Shown: positions 42,387-50,195 of the stretch, piece by piece
Layout of the letters: each line of letters starts with the position of its first letter
Position numbering within the stretch: the first letter of the stretch is position 1
Source: Nonomuraea dietziae
GTDB taxonomy: Bacteria > Actinomycetota > Actinomycetes > Streptosporangiales > Streptosporangiaceae
Assembly: GCF_014195505.1 (NCBI RefSeq)
Contig: NZ_JACIBV010000001.1
Coordinates: forward strand, 1,364,001 to 1,428,000
Direction of reading: 5' to 3'
DNA length: 64,000 nt
Program-made: the position numbers and the translations under genes
Notes under the pieces: model-generated
Databases searched by the model: none
Seen by the model: only the letters and a program-made list of their open reading frames with translations
What the model was told of the DNA's origin: nothing

Positions 42387-42758
42387 ATGACCGTCACCGT
42401 CAGCGGGCCGGACTTCGTCGCTCTGCAGGTGCGCGACGTCGAAGCGGCAGCCGTCTTCTACGAGAAGCACCTCGGGCTGCGCAGAGCGCCTGCCTCGCCG
42501 CCAGGGGCCGTGGTCTTCGCCACCGAGCCGGTTCCTTTCGCCGTCCGCGAGCCGCTGCCGGGGGTGGATCTCGACACCGTCGAGCGGCCCGGCCTCGGGG
42601 TCGCCCTGTGGTTCCGCACCACTGACGCGCAGGCCCTGCACGACCGGCTCCACGCCGCAGGGACCACCATCGTCAAGGCGCCCGAGAATGGCCCGTTCGG
42701 CAGGATGTTCACGTTCGTCGGCCCTGAGGGCTACGCCATCACCGCCCACGAGGGCTGA
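42387..42758 (+). CDS. VOC-family (glyoxalase/bleomycin-resistance fold) protein
   Basis: 123 residues, ATG start with GAGGAG upstream. It has the beta-alpha-beta-beta-beta pattern of a VOC protein: FVALQVRDVEAAAVFYEKHLGLRR, FGRMFTFVGPEGYAITAHE. These bind metals or small molecules, as in glyoxalase, dioxygenases or drug-binding proteins. The function here is not known. The divergent MarR suggests induction by the ligand it handles. Confidence 0.85.
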   Translation: MTVTVSGPDFVALQVRDVEAAAVFYEKHLGLRRAPASPPGAVVFATEPVPFAVREPLPGVDLDTVERPGLGVALWFRTTDAQALHDRLHAAGTTIVKAPENGPFGRMFTFVGPEGYAITAHEG

Positions 42759-42792
42759 CAACGAGGCCCTTCCCTGCCGTGTCCGTCCGGTG

Positions 42793-42830
42793 GTGGGGGC
42801 AGGCTCCCTCTGAACGGGACCCGCCCCCAC
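42793..42830. terminator. Bidirectional terminator between VOC and peroxidase genes
   Basis: GTGGGGGC (42793-42800) pairs with GCCCCCAC (42823-42830); the 22-nt loop can pair further. The genes on either side are convergent. Confidence 0.55.
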
Positions 42831-42834
42831 GGCG

Positions 42835-43980
42835 TCAGGACAGCAGGCTGTCGCCGATCCATCCGCTCGGCGAACAGCCCGGCGGAATGGCGAACACGGC
42901 GGAGCCGATCGGAGTGATCCATTCGTTGAGCAGGTCGGCCTCGGCGAGGTTGCGCTGGACGGGCACGAACTGATGGTCGATGTCCGCCTGGTAGGAGGCG
43001 AACAGCAGCCCCGAGTCGGATCTCCCGTCGGGAGCGAGTCCGTCGTCGTAGTTGTAGGGGCGGCGCAGGATCCGCATCCCCGGGTCGCTGACGTGGGCGC
43101 GCCTGATGTGGGCGTACTCGGAGATGACGGGGAAGCCGAGCGCGTTGACCTTCTCGAAGTCGGGCTCGTCCCGCTCGGCCCTGCCGGTCAGCGGCGCCCC
43201 GTCCGCCAGGCGACGGCCGATGGTGAACTCCCTGGCCACCCGGTCGGCGGCGTCCCAGGTCTCGAGCTCCATCCTGATCCTGCGCAGCACCAGCGTGGTG
43301 CCGCCGCGCAGGGGCCCGTCGCTGATCCACACCGCCCGGTCCAGGTCGGCCGGGTTGACGGTGCCGTCCACCTGGCCCATCAGGTTGCGGTTGACCGTCC
43401 CCGAGGACTGCCGGAAGCCCCGCTGGGTCCAGCGGACCCGGGTGAAAGAGCGCGCGTCCTTGACGATCATGCGGAGGGCGTGGGACACGGTGAGGTTGTC
43501 GTCGGCGCAGATCTGCACGAGCAGGTCACCGCCGCTCCATCGCTTCTGGAGCCGGTCGGTGGTGAAGGCGGGCAGCGCCTTCACCGGCGAGTCCAGCCCC
43601 GCCGCCCTGAACAGGCCGGGCCCGAACCCGAAGGTGACGGTCAGCCGAGCGGGCGTGAGCGCCAGCTCCGGCTCGGTGTCGGCCAGCGCGGGACGCCCCT
43701 GGGTGAGACGGCGGGCGTCGTCGGTGAGCAGCCGCAACAGCCGGACGATCGCCTCCTTGCGGGTCGTCTCAAGCAGGTCGAATCCCACGAAGACGGCGTG
43801 CGTCTGCGGCGTCGTGGCGATCCCGGCCTGGTGGAGCCCGTCGAACGGTTCGATGAGCGGGGTGAGGGTGGCCGCTCCACCAGAGGCCTGCTCGGAGGGC
43901 ACGCCGCCGGCGAGGGCGCCGACCGCGGTGGCGGCTCCCCCCGCGAGCAGGCCCCGGCGGCTGATCCGGGGTGCGACCAT
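42835..43980 (-). CDS. Dyp-type peroxidase, Tat-exported (EfeB-like)
   Basis: 381 residues. The N-terminus has a twin-arginine signal (RISRRGLLAGGAATAVGALAGG). The Dyp motif G-x-x-D-G is at GQVDGTVNP, the proximal heme His is in EYAHIRRAHVSDPG, the distal Arg in RILRRPYNYDDG, and GLLFASYQADIDHQFVPVQ follows. Such enzymes oxidise dyes or deferrochelate heme in the cell wall space. Its start overlaps the stop of the copper-chaperone gene by one base, so the two are cotranscribed. Confidence 0.93.
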   Translation of the reverse strand: MVAPRISRRGLLAGGAATAVGALAGGVPSEQASGGAATLTPLIEPFDGLHQAGIATTPQTHAVFVGFDLLETTRKEAIVRLLRLLTDDARRLTQGRPALADTEPELALTPARLTVTFGFGPGLFRAAGLDSPVKALPAFTTDRLQKRWSGGDLLVQICADDNLTVSHALRMIVKDARSFTRVRWTQRGFRQSSGTVNRNLMGQVDGTVNPADLDRAVWISDGPLRGGTTLVLRRIRMELETWDAADRVAREFTIGRRLADGAPLTGRAERDEPDFEKVNALGFPVISEYAHIRRAHVSDPGMRILRRPYNYDDGLAPDGRSDSGLLFASYQADIDHQFVPVQRNLAEADLLNEWITPIGSAVFAIPPGCSPSGWIGDSLLS

Positions 43981-44531
43981 CAGCCGTTGCCCTCGCCCAT
44001 CTTCATGCCGGGCTGGTAGTCCTCCTTGCCGCCGGCGAAGTCCTTGCCGACCGCGGTGAACTCCAGAGTGCCGCCGTCCTTGAGGGTGAGGGTGAAGGCG
44101 ATCTCCGCGCCCGGCTTCACCTCCTGGGCGAGGTCCATCAGCATGATGTGGTCACCGCCCGGCTGGAGCTCGTGGGTGCCGCGCGGGGGGATCACGAAGC
44201 CGCCCTCCTTGGGGCGCATGACCATCTTCCCGCCGGACTCGACGACCTCGTGCAGTTCGATCTTCGGCGACAGCGGGGAGGAGCCGGAGACCACGGTCAC
44301 CTCGGCGTCGGAGTTGTTGACCAGGGTGCCGAACGCGGCGCTCATGCCCTTCTTCGCGGTCTTCACCCAGGGGTCGGTGATCGACACCGCGCCGGTCGCG
44401 GCGCTCGTGGCAGGCGCGGCCGCGCTGGCCGGAGCGGCCGCCGGCGCAGCGGACGGCTGCTGGCCACCACAACCGGCGAGCGTCAACGCGGCCAGGAGGA
44501 CGGCGGAAGGAACGATACGGCGAGGGAACAC
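43980..44531 (-). CDS. PCu(A)C-type periplasmic copper chaperone, lipoprotein
   Basis: 183 residues, GTG start. The signal peptide ends in the lipobox LTLAGC, so it should be a membrane-anchored lipoprotein, followed by an Ala/Pro-rich linker. The copper motif is present: H (in LHEVV)-X10-M, then X22-H-I-M (GDHIMLM), close to the family pattern H-X10-M-X21-H-x-M. It delivers Cu(I) to exported enzymes such as cytochrome oxidase. It is followed by the Dyp peroxidase gene. Confidence 0.92.
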   Translation of the reverse strand: MFPRRIVPSAVLLAALTLAGCGGQQPSAAPAAAPASAAAPATSAATGAVSITDPWVKTAKKGMSAAFGTLVNNSDAEVTVVSGSSPLSPKIELHEVVESGGKMVMRPKEGGFVIPPRGTHELQPGGDHIMLMDLAQEVKPGAEIAFTLTLKDGGTLEFTAVGKDFAGGKEDYQPGMKMGEGNG

Positions 44532-44687
44532 AGGAATGCCTTTCTTCGCCCGTACGGCATGCCGAGGGCAGCCGCGACGGCACGGAGGTTGTCACGGGAG
44601 TTCGACCACCGGGCGGCGTCAGGCCGGCCCGATGCAGGCCCGCGCGCGAGCCAGGAAAAGAGAACGGCGCCGTCCGAGACCAGAGGG

Positions 44688-45257
44688 TCAGGCGGCGGTG
44701 ACAACCTGAGGCGGGCCGCGCCTGCTGACCGCGTGGCGCAGGACGGCCGGGCGCAGCTGACGCGGCTCGTCGGCGAAGACGACGGCGACGGCGGCCGAAG
44801 AAGGCGTGAGGTACAGGACGAGGACCCGGCACACACCGGCCGCCAGGCGCCGGAGCAGCCCCCACAACGCGGCCTCGCCGCGCGCCAGCCAGAGAGCGGT
44901 CAGCCCGACCGCCCAGCCGTGGACGACGAGCATGCCGATCCCCGGCACCAGGCCAGGGTGCAGGTGCAGGGGCCCTGCGGGGGCGGAGGAGATCGGGGAG
45001 CTCAGGGAGAACAGCAGATGCAGGACGGCCTGCAGGGCCCCGAGGAGCGGAAGGATCACGCCGAGGGCGCGTTCGCGTCCTGACAGCGGCCACGCCGCCG
45101 CGAATGCCAGCCCCAGCCCACCCGCCGCGGCGGGCACGGACAGCGTGCCCCCGCCGAGCAGGTGAGCGAGCACGCCCAGCCCGAGACACGCCACGGCGAA
45201 GCTCGAGGCACGAGTCAGGCGGAAGGGCAGGCCGGCGGACATGATGGGGATCATCAT
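44688..45257 (-). CDS. Integral membrane protein near the copper chaperone
   Basis: About 189 residues from ATG 45257 (ATG 45254 and 45242 also possible; no strong ribosome site). About five hydrophobic helices, with His residues in LHLLFS and PLHLHPGLVPG near or inside membrane segments, and an Arg-rich C-terminal tail. This resembles small membrane proteins often seen upstream of PCu(A)C and Dyp genes in Actinomycetes, for which no function is known to me. Copper handling is inferred from neighbours 156 bp downstream. Confidence 0.65.
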   Translation of the reverse strand: MMIPIMSAGLPFRLTRASSFAVACLGLGVLAHLLGGGTLSVPAAAGGLGLAFAAAWPLSGRERALGVILPLLGALQAVLHLLFSLSSPISSAPAGPLHLHPGLVPGIGMLVVHGWAVGLTALWLARGEAALWGLLRRLAAGVCRVLVLYLTPSSAAVAVVFADEPRQLRPAVLRHAVSRRGPPQVVTAA

Positions 45258-45340
45258 TCCAGATCGCCGCGGCGGTCGCCGGACGAGGTCCGCAGGGACC
45301 GGCTCCGGTGGGATCTGATAGCGTCCGCCGTGCACGTGAC

Positions 45341-45470
45341 CGACCGAGGAGGTGAGACCCATTACCGCTGTATCAGGCTGGGTACTCCCCTCCCCCATGG
45401 TTGTACGGTCCATCTGACACAGGTGGCCCCGGGAGTGCCCGCAGGCATCCCGAAAGGCAACACACCTGTG
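45341..45470 (+). promoter_or_regulatory. Structured mRNA leader sequestering the hydrolase start
   Basis: ACAGGTG (45419-45425) can pair with CACCTGT (45463-45469), which covers the first two bases of the GTG start at 45468. Inside this stem CGGGA-g-TGCC, CGCA loop, GGCATCCCG makes a second hairpin. Upstream, GAGGAGGTGA (45346-45355) is a near-perfect ribosome site with no ATG, GTG or TTG at normal distance; an ATT follows 5 bases later and opens an 18-codon frame ending at 45417. The arrangement looks like translational control by an upstream peptide or by ligand binding. No known riboswitch class was recognised. Confidence 0.4.
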
Positions 45471-46226
45471 CGCATCACTTCGCAGACGACCTCCGACGGC
45501 GTCTCGGAACGTCTTTTCGCCCTCGACGACATCCCCGGCGTGATCTGGTCGCCCTCCGAGGGCACCGCCGGCCGTCCCCTGGTGCTGCTGGGCCATGGCG
45601 GCGGCCAGCACAAGAAGGCAGAGGGTCTCGTGGCCCGCGCCCACCGCTACGTGAAGGACTGCGGCTTCGCCGTGGCGGCCATCGACGCGCCAGGGCACGG
45701 TGACCGGCCGAAAGTCGAGCGGCACGAGCGGCTCGTGGCCGACATCAGGCAACGAGTGGCGCGGGGCGAGGCCCTCGGCTCTCACATCGCCCGCTACAAC
45801 GTCGTGCTGGCCGAGCAGGCGGTTCCCGAGTGGCGGGCCACCCTGGACGCGCTCCGGGAGCTCGACCACGTCGGGCCCGTGGGGTACTGGGGAGCCTCGA
45901 TGGGTGGCGCGATCGGCGTGCCGCTCGTCGCCGCCGAACCGAGGATCACCGCCGCCGTGCTCGGCCTCACCGGCCACGAGAGCCTGACCGAGGCGGCGAG
46001 GGGGATCACCGTCCCCGTCGAGTTCCTGCTCCAGTGGGACGACGAGATGGTTCCGCGCGAGGCGGGCCTCGCGCTGTTCGACGCCTTCGCCTCCCCCGAG
46101 AAGACGCTGCACGCCAACCCCGGCCGCCACGCGGGCGTACCCGCCTTCGAGCTGGACAGCTCAGCGCGCTTCTTCACCCGCCACCTCCTGGAGGCCGGCG
46201 GTCCCGCGGAGGTTGAGGGGTCCTGA
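45468..46226 (+). CDS. Alpha/beta-hydrolase (dienelactone-hydrolase-like)
   Basis: 252 residues from GTG 45468, with AAAGG 9 bases upstream; the frame is open to 45162 but that part reads against the membrane-protein gene and has no family match. It has PLVLLGHGGGQHKKAEG (oxyanion), the nucleophile YWGASMGG (G-x-S-x-G) near 139, an acid in LLQWDDEMVP and a His in NPGRHAGVP. The substrate is unknown. The structured leader suggests post-transcriptional control, and a 12-bp terminator follows. Confidence 0.85.
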   Translation: MRITSQTTSDGVSERLFALDDIPGVIWSPSEGTAGRPLVLLGHGGGQHKKAEGLVARAHRYVKDCGFAVAAIDAPGHGDRPKVERHERLVADIRQRVARGEALGSHIARYNVVLAEQAVPEWRATLDALRELDHVGPVGYWGASMGGAIGVPLVAAEPRITAAVLGLTGHESLTEAARGITVPVEFLLQWDDEMVPREAGLALFDAFASPEKTLHANPGRHAGVPAFELDSSARFFTRHLLEAGGPAEVEGS

Positions 46227-46271
46227 CGCCAGGGGGTGGGAATCGAACGATTCTCGACCCCCGTCCGGCCC

Positions 46272-46301
46272 GTGCAGGGCGGCCGCACAGCCGCCCTGCA
46301 C
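46272..46301 (+). terminator. Strong terminator after the hydrolase gene
   Basis: GTGCAGGGCGGC (46272-46283) pairs perfectly with GCCGCCCTGCAC (46290-46301), a 12-bp stem and 6-nt loop. A smaller palindrome GAATCG-AA-CGATTC lies just before it at 46240-46253. Confidence 0.8.
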
Positions 46302-46560
46302 TTCACCGCAAACCGGACATACCGCCGGGCTCTCAGCCAATGCCTTGACCAGAAGTGAGCATTCCCGCAGGTCAGCGCCGTAATCGCGACACCGTTCATT
46401 CACCCCTTCGGCACCCGTAAGGCGCACAGGGGTCACTCCATACACAAGGGATAAACTGGACAAACGACGGCACACAGGACGAATGAGCCCGTCTTCTTCC
46501 TGGGCGACGCGGCAGTCAGTCCAGCGCCCCGGGTATCACCGGACAGGCGAGGTGAGGGCC
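46302..46560 (+). other. Intergenic region upstream of the tandem-repeat hydrolase
   Basis: The 334-base gap between 46226 and 46561 holds the terminator above and then no gene on either strand. TAAACT at 46452-46457 could be a -10 element but has no good -35 partner. The ribosome site GAGGTGAGG lies just before the ATG at 46561. Confidence 0.4.
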
Positions 46561-48606
46561 ATGACCGATCCATCGGGAAGACCAGAGCGCCCAGCACACC
46601 ACGAAGAGCCCTGGATACCGACGCGCCGCGACTTCCTCGTGCGAGCAGCGGGTCTGGGCGCGTTCGCAGGACTGGCCTTCGACCTCCCGCTCGGTCCCTA
46701 CGCGGCACGCGCGTCCGTGGCAGGGAGCGCCGGCGCGCACGCGCGGCCCCCCGTAGCCCTCTGGAATCTCACCGAGCCGGAGTACCGGGCCGCCTTCGAC
46801 GGGTACTTCGGGCGGTGGGGTTACCGGATGGCGGACGTCTGCGGCTACGAGGCCGGCGGCCAGGCGCGTTATGCCGCGATCTGGGAGCCGGCTCATCCTT
46901 CAGGGCCTGACACGCAGCGGTGCTACCACGTGATCCCGTTCAGCGACTACCCCGGACACTTCGACCGGCTCAAGGGCGACGGCTACCGGCCTGTCCGCGT
47001 CAACGGCTACAGCGTCGCAGGCCAGACGTTCTTCGCCACCATCTGGGAGAAGGACAGGCCGATCCCCCTGTGGCAGGCGCATCATGCGGTCAAACTCGAC
47101 GAGCTCTACGCGCATGTCTCCAAGATCCGCAAGGAGGGCTACGTCCTCGTCGACCTCTGCGGGTACTCGGGACCGGGCCTGACCGAGACGCTCTGCGACA
47201 CCGTCTGGGAGGGCTGGCCGGGATACGACACGAGCTGGTGGTGGATCCAGCCGCAGGTCAGCGAGATCAACTACCAGGCGCAGTTCGACCGGATGGACAA
47301 GGTCCACGACCGTCCGACCCGGGTCATCGGCTTCACTCACCTCTCCCACAAACATCGGATGTACGCCTCGACGTGGGTGAAGTCGGACGGACGCTTGTGG
47401 GCCACGCGCCACGGGATCGACTCCGGGACGATGGACAACGAGGTTCAGCAGAAGAGAAGCGCGGGGTATCGGCTGGTATCCCTCGGAGGATTCTCGGCCG
47501 GCCTCGGCAAGGACGCCGTGCCGGCGTTCTGCCCGATCTGGGAGAAGCGCGAGGCGGGTCCCGTCATAACCAGCCTGGTGGCCAGATTCATGCGGTACCA
47601 CGAGGTGCCGGGGTTGTCCTTGGCGATAGCCAAGGATGGGCGGTTGGTCCACGCCCAGGGCTTCGGCCTGGCGGACAAGGCGAGTGGCGAGAGGGTGACG
47701 ACCTCCACCCTGTTCAGGACCGCCAGCATCGCCAAGACGATCACCGCGGCCGCCGTCATGAAACTGGCGTCAGAGGGCAAGCTGTCTCCCATAGATTTGG
47801 TCTTCGGGAGCAGTGGACATCTCAAGGACCTGGGTACGCCCGAGGATGCGAGAGCCGAGAAGATCATCGTTCTGCATCTCCTGCAGCACCTGGCCGGCGG
47901 CTGGGCGAACGACGCGAACGATCCCATGTACACCAACCCCTCGCTCGGCCAGAACGAGCTCATCTCCTGGGTGCTCAAGAACCGGTCGCTGGACAATGCT
48001 CCCGGCACGACCTTCGCCTACTCCAACTTCGGATACTGCGTGCTCGGCAGGGTCATCGAGAAGGCGACAGGCAAGCCGTACGACGCGTACGTCAAGGAGA
48101 ACATCCTGGCCCCGAGTGGGGTCACCGGCATGCAGATCGCCGGAAACACCCAGGCCGACCGGCGCCAGGGAGAGGCGGTCTACTACGGCCAGGCCGGGGA
48201 GAACCCGTACGACGCGCAGGTGGCGCGGATGGACGCGCACGGGGGCTGGCTGGCCACGGCCGTCGACCTGCTGCGCTTCGCCGTGCGCGTGGACGGCCTG
48301 CCCACCAGGCCCGACATCCTGGATCGCGACTGGATCGCCTACATGACCAAGCCGTCCGGCCTCTTCGGTTCGAACGGCTGCGCCAGCGGGTGGTTCACGA
48401 ACACCGCCGGAACATGGTGGCACCTCGGCAATCTGGTGGGAACCGAAGCCGTCCTGGTACGCACCGCGGACGGCTTCTGCTGGGCGGCACTGATCAACAC
48501 CAGACGGCGGGATCCCGTCCATCAGAACACCGAGACAGGCCTCGACAACCTGATGTGGGCCATCCGCGACCAGGTGGACCTCTGGCCCCAGGGACAGGAC
48601 CTGTGA
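46561..48606 (+). CDS. Exported serine hydrolase with N-terminal tandem repeats (BTRD1 plus beta-lactamase fold)
   Basis: 681 residues from ATG 46561. The start holds a Tat-like signal (TRRDFLVRAAGLGAFAG). Residues ~70-335 contain five ~50-residue repeats (for example GYFGRWGYRMADVCGYEAGG...AAIWE and RLKGDGYRPVRVNGYSVAGQ...ATIWEK), matching Bacterial tandem repeat domain 1. Residues ~335-681 are a class-C beta-lactamase/DD-peptidase-like domain with S389-I-A-K, AYSNFGY, and WWHLGN in place of KTG. Fungal and bacterial proteins with this build include polyglycine hydrolases that cut glycine-rich plant defence proteins. The target here is unknown. Confidence 0.85.
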   Translation: MTDPSGRPERPAHHEEPWIPTRRDFLVRAAGLGAFAGLAFDLPLGPYAARASVAGSAGAHARPPVALWNLTEPEYRAAFDGYFGRWGYRMADVCGYEAGGQARYAAIWEPAHPSGPDTQRCYHVIPFSDYPGHFDRLKGDGYRPVRVNGYSVAGQTFFATIWEKDRPIPLWQAHHAVKLDELYAHVSKIRKEGYVLVDLCGYSGPGLTETLCDTVWEGWPGYDTSWWWIQPQVSEINYQAQFDRMDKVHDRPTRVIGFTHLSHKHRMYASTWVKSDGRLWATRHGIDSGTMDNEVQQKRSAGYRLVSLGGFSAGLGKDAVPAFCPIWEKREAGPVITSLVARFMRYHEVPGLSLAIAKDGRLVHAQGFGLADKASGERVTTSTLFRTASIAKTITAAAVMKLASEGKLSPIDLVFGSSGHLKDLGTPEDARAEKIIVLHLLQHLAGGWANDANDPMYTNPSLGQNELISWVLKNRSLDNAPGTTFAYSNFGYCVLGRVIEKATGKPYDAYVKENILAPSGVTGMQIAGNTQADRRQGEAVYYGQAGENPYDAQVARMDAHGGWLATAVDLLRFAVRVDGLPTRPDILDRDWIAYMTKPSGLFGSNGCASGWFTNTAGTWWHLGNLVGTEAVLVRTADGFCWAALINTRRRDPVHQNTETGLDNLMWAIRDQVDLWPQGQDL

Positions 48607-48667
48607 CCCGGCCGGCAGGTGGGTCGGTGTGTCGTCCGAGCGGTCGCCGGCGTACCGGACCTGGGCC

Positions 48668-49474
48668 TCACTCCTCGGCGTAGAGCAGCACCGGGGCGAG
48701 GTCGGGGCGCTTGGCGCTGCGGCCGTCCCCTGAGGACCTGCCGCGGATGCGGCGGTAGATCCACGGGCCTGCGAAGCCGGCGACCCAGCGGACCTCGGTC
48801 CCCGCGGTGCGCAGGCGGCCGCGCGGAGCGACCGGTACGAGCGGGGCCGACCAGGTGTCGTCGCTGCCGGGCAGCCCGAGGGCGTGCGCGAAGGCCGCGG
48901 CGATCCTGGCGTGGCCCAGCGGGCTGGCGTGCAGGCGGTCGGCGCTCCACATCCTGACGTCGGTGGCGAAGGCGTGCGGGAAGGTGTCGACCACCGTGAC
49001 GTCATGGCGGGCGGCGGCCTCGCGGACGCGTTCGTTCAGCGCGAGCACGCGAGGCAGCAGCGGCCGGGCCAGCGGCGCGATCTTGCCGATGTCGGGAAAG
49101 GTCACCGTCAGGACGTGCGCGCCCGAGGCGGTGAGAGCGGCGAACATCTCCTCCAGGCTCGCGGCCACCGTGTCGGCGTCGAAGCCTGGCCTGATCAGGT
49201 CGTTCATCCCGGCTATCACCGTGGCCAGGTCGGGCCGCAACGCCAGTGCGGCGGGCAGCTGCTCGGCCAGGACCTGCGAGGCGAGGCGTCCCCGCACGCT
49301 CAGGTTGGCGTAGTGGAGGTCGGGGAAGGCCGCGGCGAGATGTTCGGCGAGCCGGTCGGCCAGGCCGCGGTAGCCGCGGATCTCGTCGCCGTCGCCGAGC
49401 CCCTCGGTCTGGCTGTCGCCGAGCGCGACGTACCGCGTGAAGGTCCTGGGCGGGGGCTCGGCGTTGTGGGTCAT
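48668..49474 (-). CDS. SGNH/GDSL-family hydrolase
   Basis: 268 residues from ATG 49474 (ATGA overlap with the PadR gene). Block I is ALGDSQTEG, block II has the Gly of NLSVRGR, block III is AGMNDLI, and block V is DRLHASPLGH, so all four SGNH residues are present. No signal peptide, so the enzyme is probably cytosolic. The C-terminal ~60 residues are basic and outside the core fold. Control by the coupled PadR regulator is likely. The substrate (acyl ester of unknown type) cannot be told. Confidence 0.92.
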   Translation of the reverse strand: MTHNAEPPPRTFTRYVALGDSQTEGLGDGDEIRGYRGLADRLAEHLAAAFPDLHYANLSVRGRLASQVLAEQLPAALALRPDLATVIAGMNDLIRPGFDADTVAASLEEMFAALTASGAHVLTVTFPDIGKIAPLARPLLPRVLALNERVREAAARHDVTVVDTFPHAFATDVRMWSADRLHASPLGHARIAAAFAHALGLPGSDDTWSAPLVPVAPRGRLRTAGTEVRWVAGFAGPWIYRRIRGRSSGDGRSAKRPDLAPVLLYAEE

Positions 49475-50046
49475 CGCTCCTCCTCGGAGTGGCTCACCAT
49501 GCGGGAGCGGAGCAGGGCGGCGGTGGACAGGCACCAGTCGCGCATCTCCCGCTCCAGGCGGCATCCGGCCAGGTAGGTCAGGTACGGGCCGACCCGTGGC
49601 GACGTGCGGAGGAACTCCTCCTCGTCCAGGCCGCCGCGCAGCCGCCGCATGCCCTGCTCGAACAGGGCCAGCTTGGCGGCGGCCTCGACGGCCCGCTCGT
49701 CGAGCTGGGCCAGTACGGGGGCGGGGTCGAGATGGTCGACGGCCTGGACCTTCACCGCCAGGTCGTCGCGCATGGACAGCGGCTTGGACGTAGCCGCGGC
49801 GAAGGCGGCCAGCTCCTCCAGCCCCGCCTCGGTGACCGTGAAGACCCGCTTGTTCGGCCTGTCGAGCTGGATGACCTGTTGCCCGGAGATCATCCCGGCC
49901 TTCTCCAGCTTCGCCAGCTCGGTGTAGAGCTGCTGCGGCGAGGCGTACCAGAAATTGGACACGCCCACGTCGAAGATCTTCGCGAGCTGGTAGCCGGTGA
50001 ACTCGCCGTCCAGCATCGCCGCCAGCACCGCATGTCGTAATGCCAT
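49471..50046 (-). CDS. PadR-family transcriptional regulator
   Basis: 191 residues. The winged helix is MALRHAVLAAMLDGEFTGYQLAKIFDVGVSNFWYASPQQLYTELAKLEKAGMI (shown in parts; YASPQQLY is the PadR recognition block). A C-terminal Vir-like helical dimer domain follows. It is divergent from the metalloprotease gene and coupled to the SGNH hydrolase. PadR proteins often repress in response to phenolic or lipophilic compounds. Confidence 0.92.
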   Translation of the reverse strand: MALRHAVLAAMLDGEFTGYQLAKIFDVGVSNFWYASPQQLYTELAKLEKAGMISGQQVIQLDRPNKRVFTVTEAGLEELAAFAAATSKPLSMRDDLAVKVQAVDHLDPAPVLAQLDERAVEAAAKLALFEQGMRRLRGGLDEEEFLRTSPRVGPYLTYLAGCRLEREMRDWCLSTAALLRSRMVSHSEEER

Positions 50047-50072
50047 GGAGCAGAACTATCTACTCAATTCCA

Positions 50073-50121
50073 TGACTAGTCAACAAATGGCCCCTGGCAT
50101 TGACACATAGGTAGGGCCTAC
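50073..50121. promoter_or_regulatory. Operator-like palindromes between PadR and metalloprotease genes
   Basis: TGACTAGTCA (50073-50082) is a perfect palindrome 27 bp before the PadR start. TTGACA (50100-50105) is a candidate -35 for the rightward gene, though no good -10 follows at 17 bp. GTAGG-G-CCTAC (50111-50121) is a second short palindrome. Confidence 0.45.
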
Positions 50122-50195
50122 TCACGACAAGTCACCGATCCGCGGCCATGGTGGGGTCCACAGTTTCCGGCTCCGTTCCATGGGGGGTACGCGGC

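Noticed and set aside
45352-45417. Upstream ORF of 21 codons starting at GTG 45352.
   Set aside because: The GTG is part of the ribosome site itself with no spacing, so it cannot be the normal start; only the ATT downstream remains as a weak candidate.
46240-46270. Second tRNA-like T-loop (minus strand GTTCGATTC).
   Set aside because: Neighbouring bases do not form a T-stem; the palindrome GAATCG-AA-CGATTC explains the similarity.
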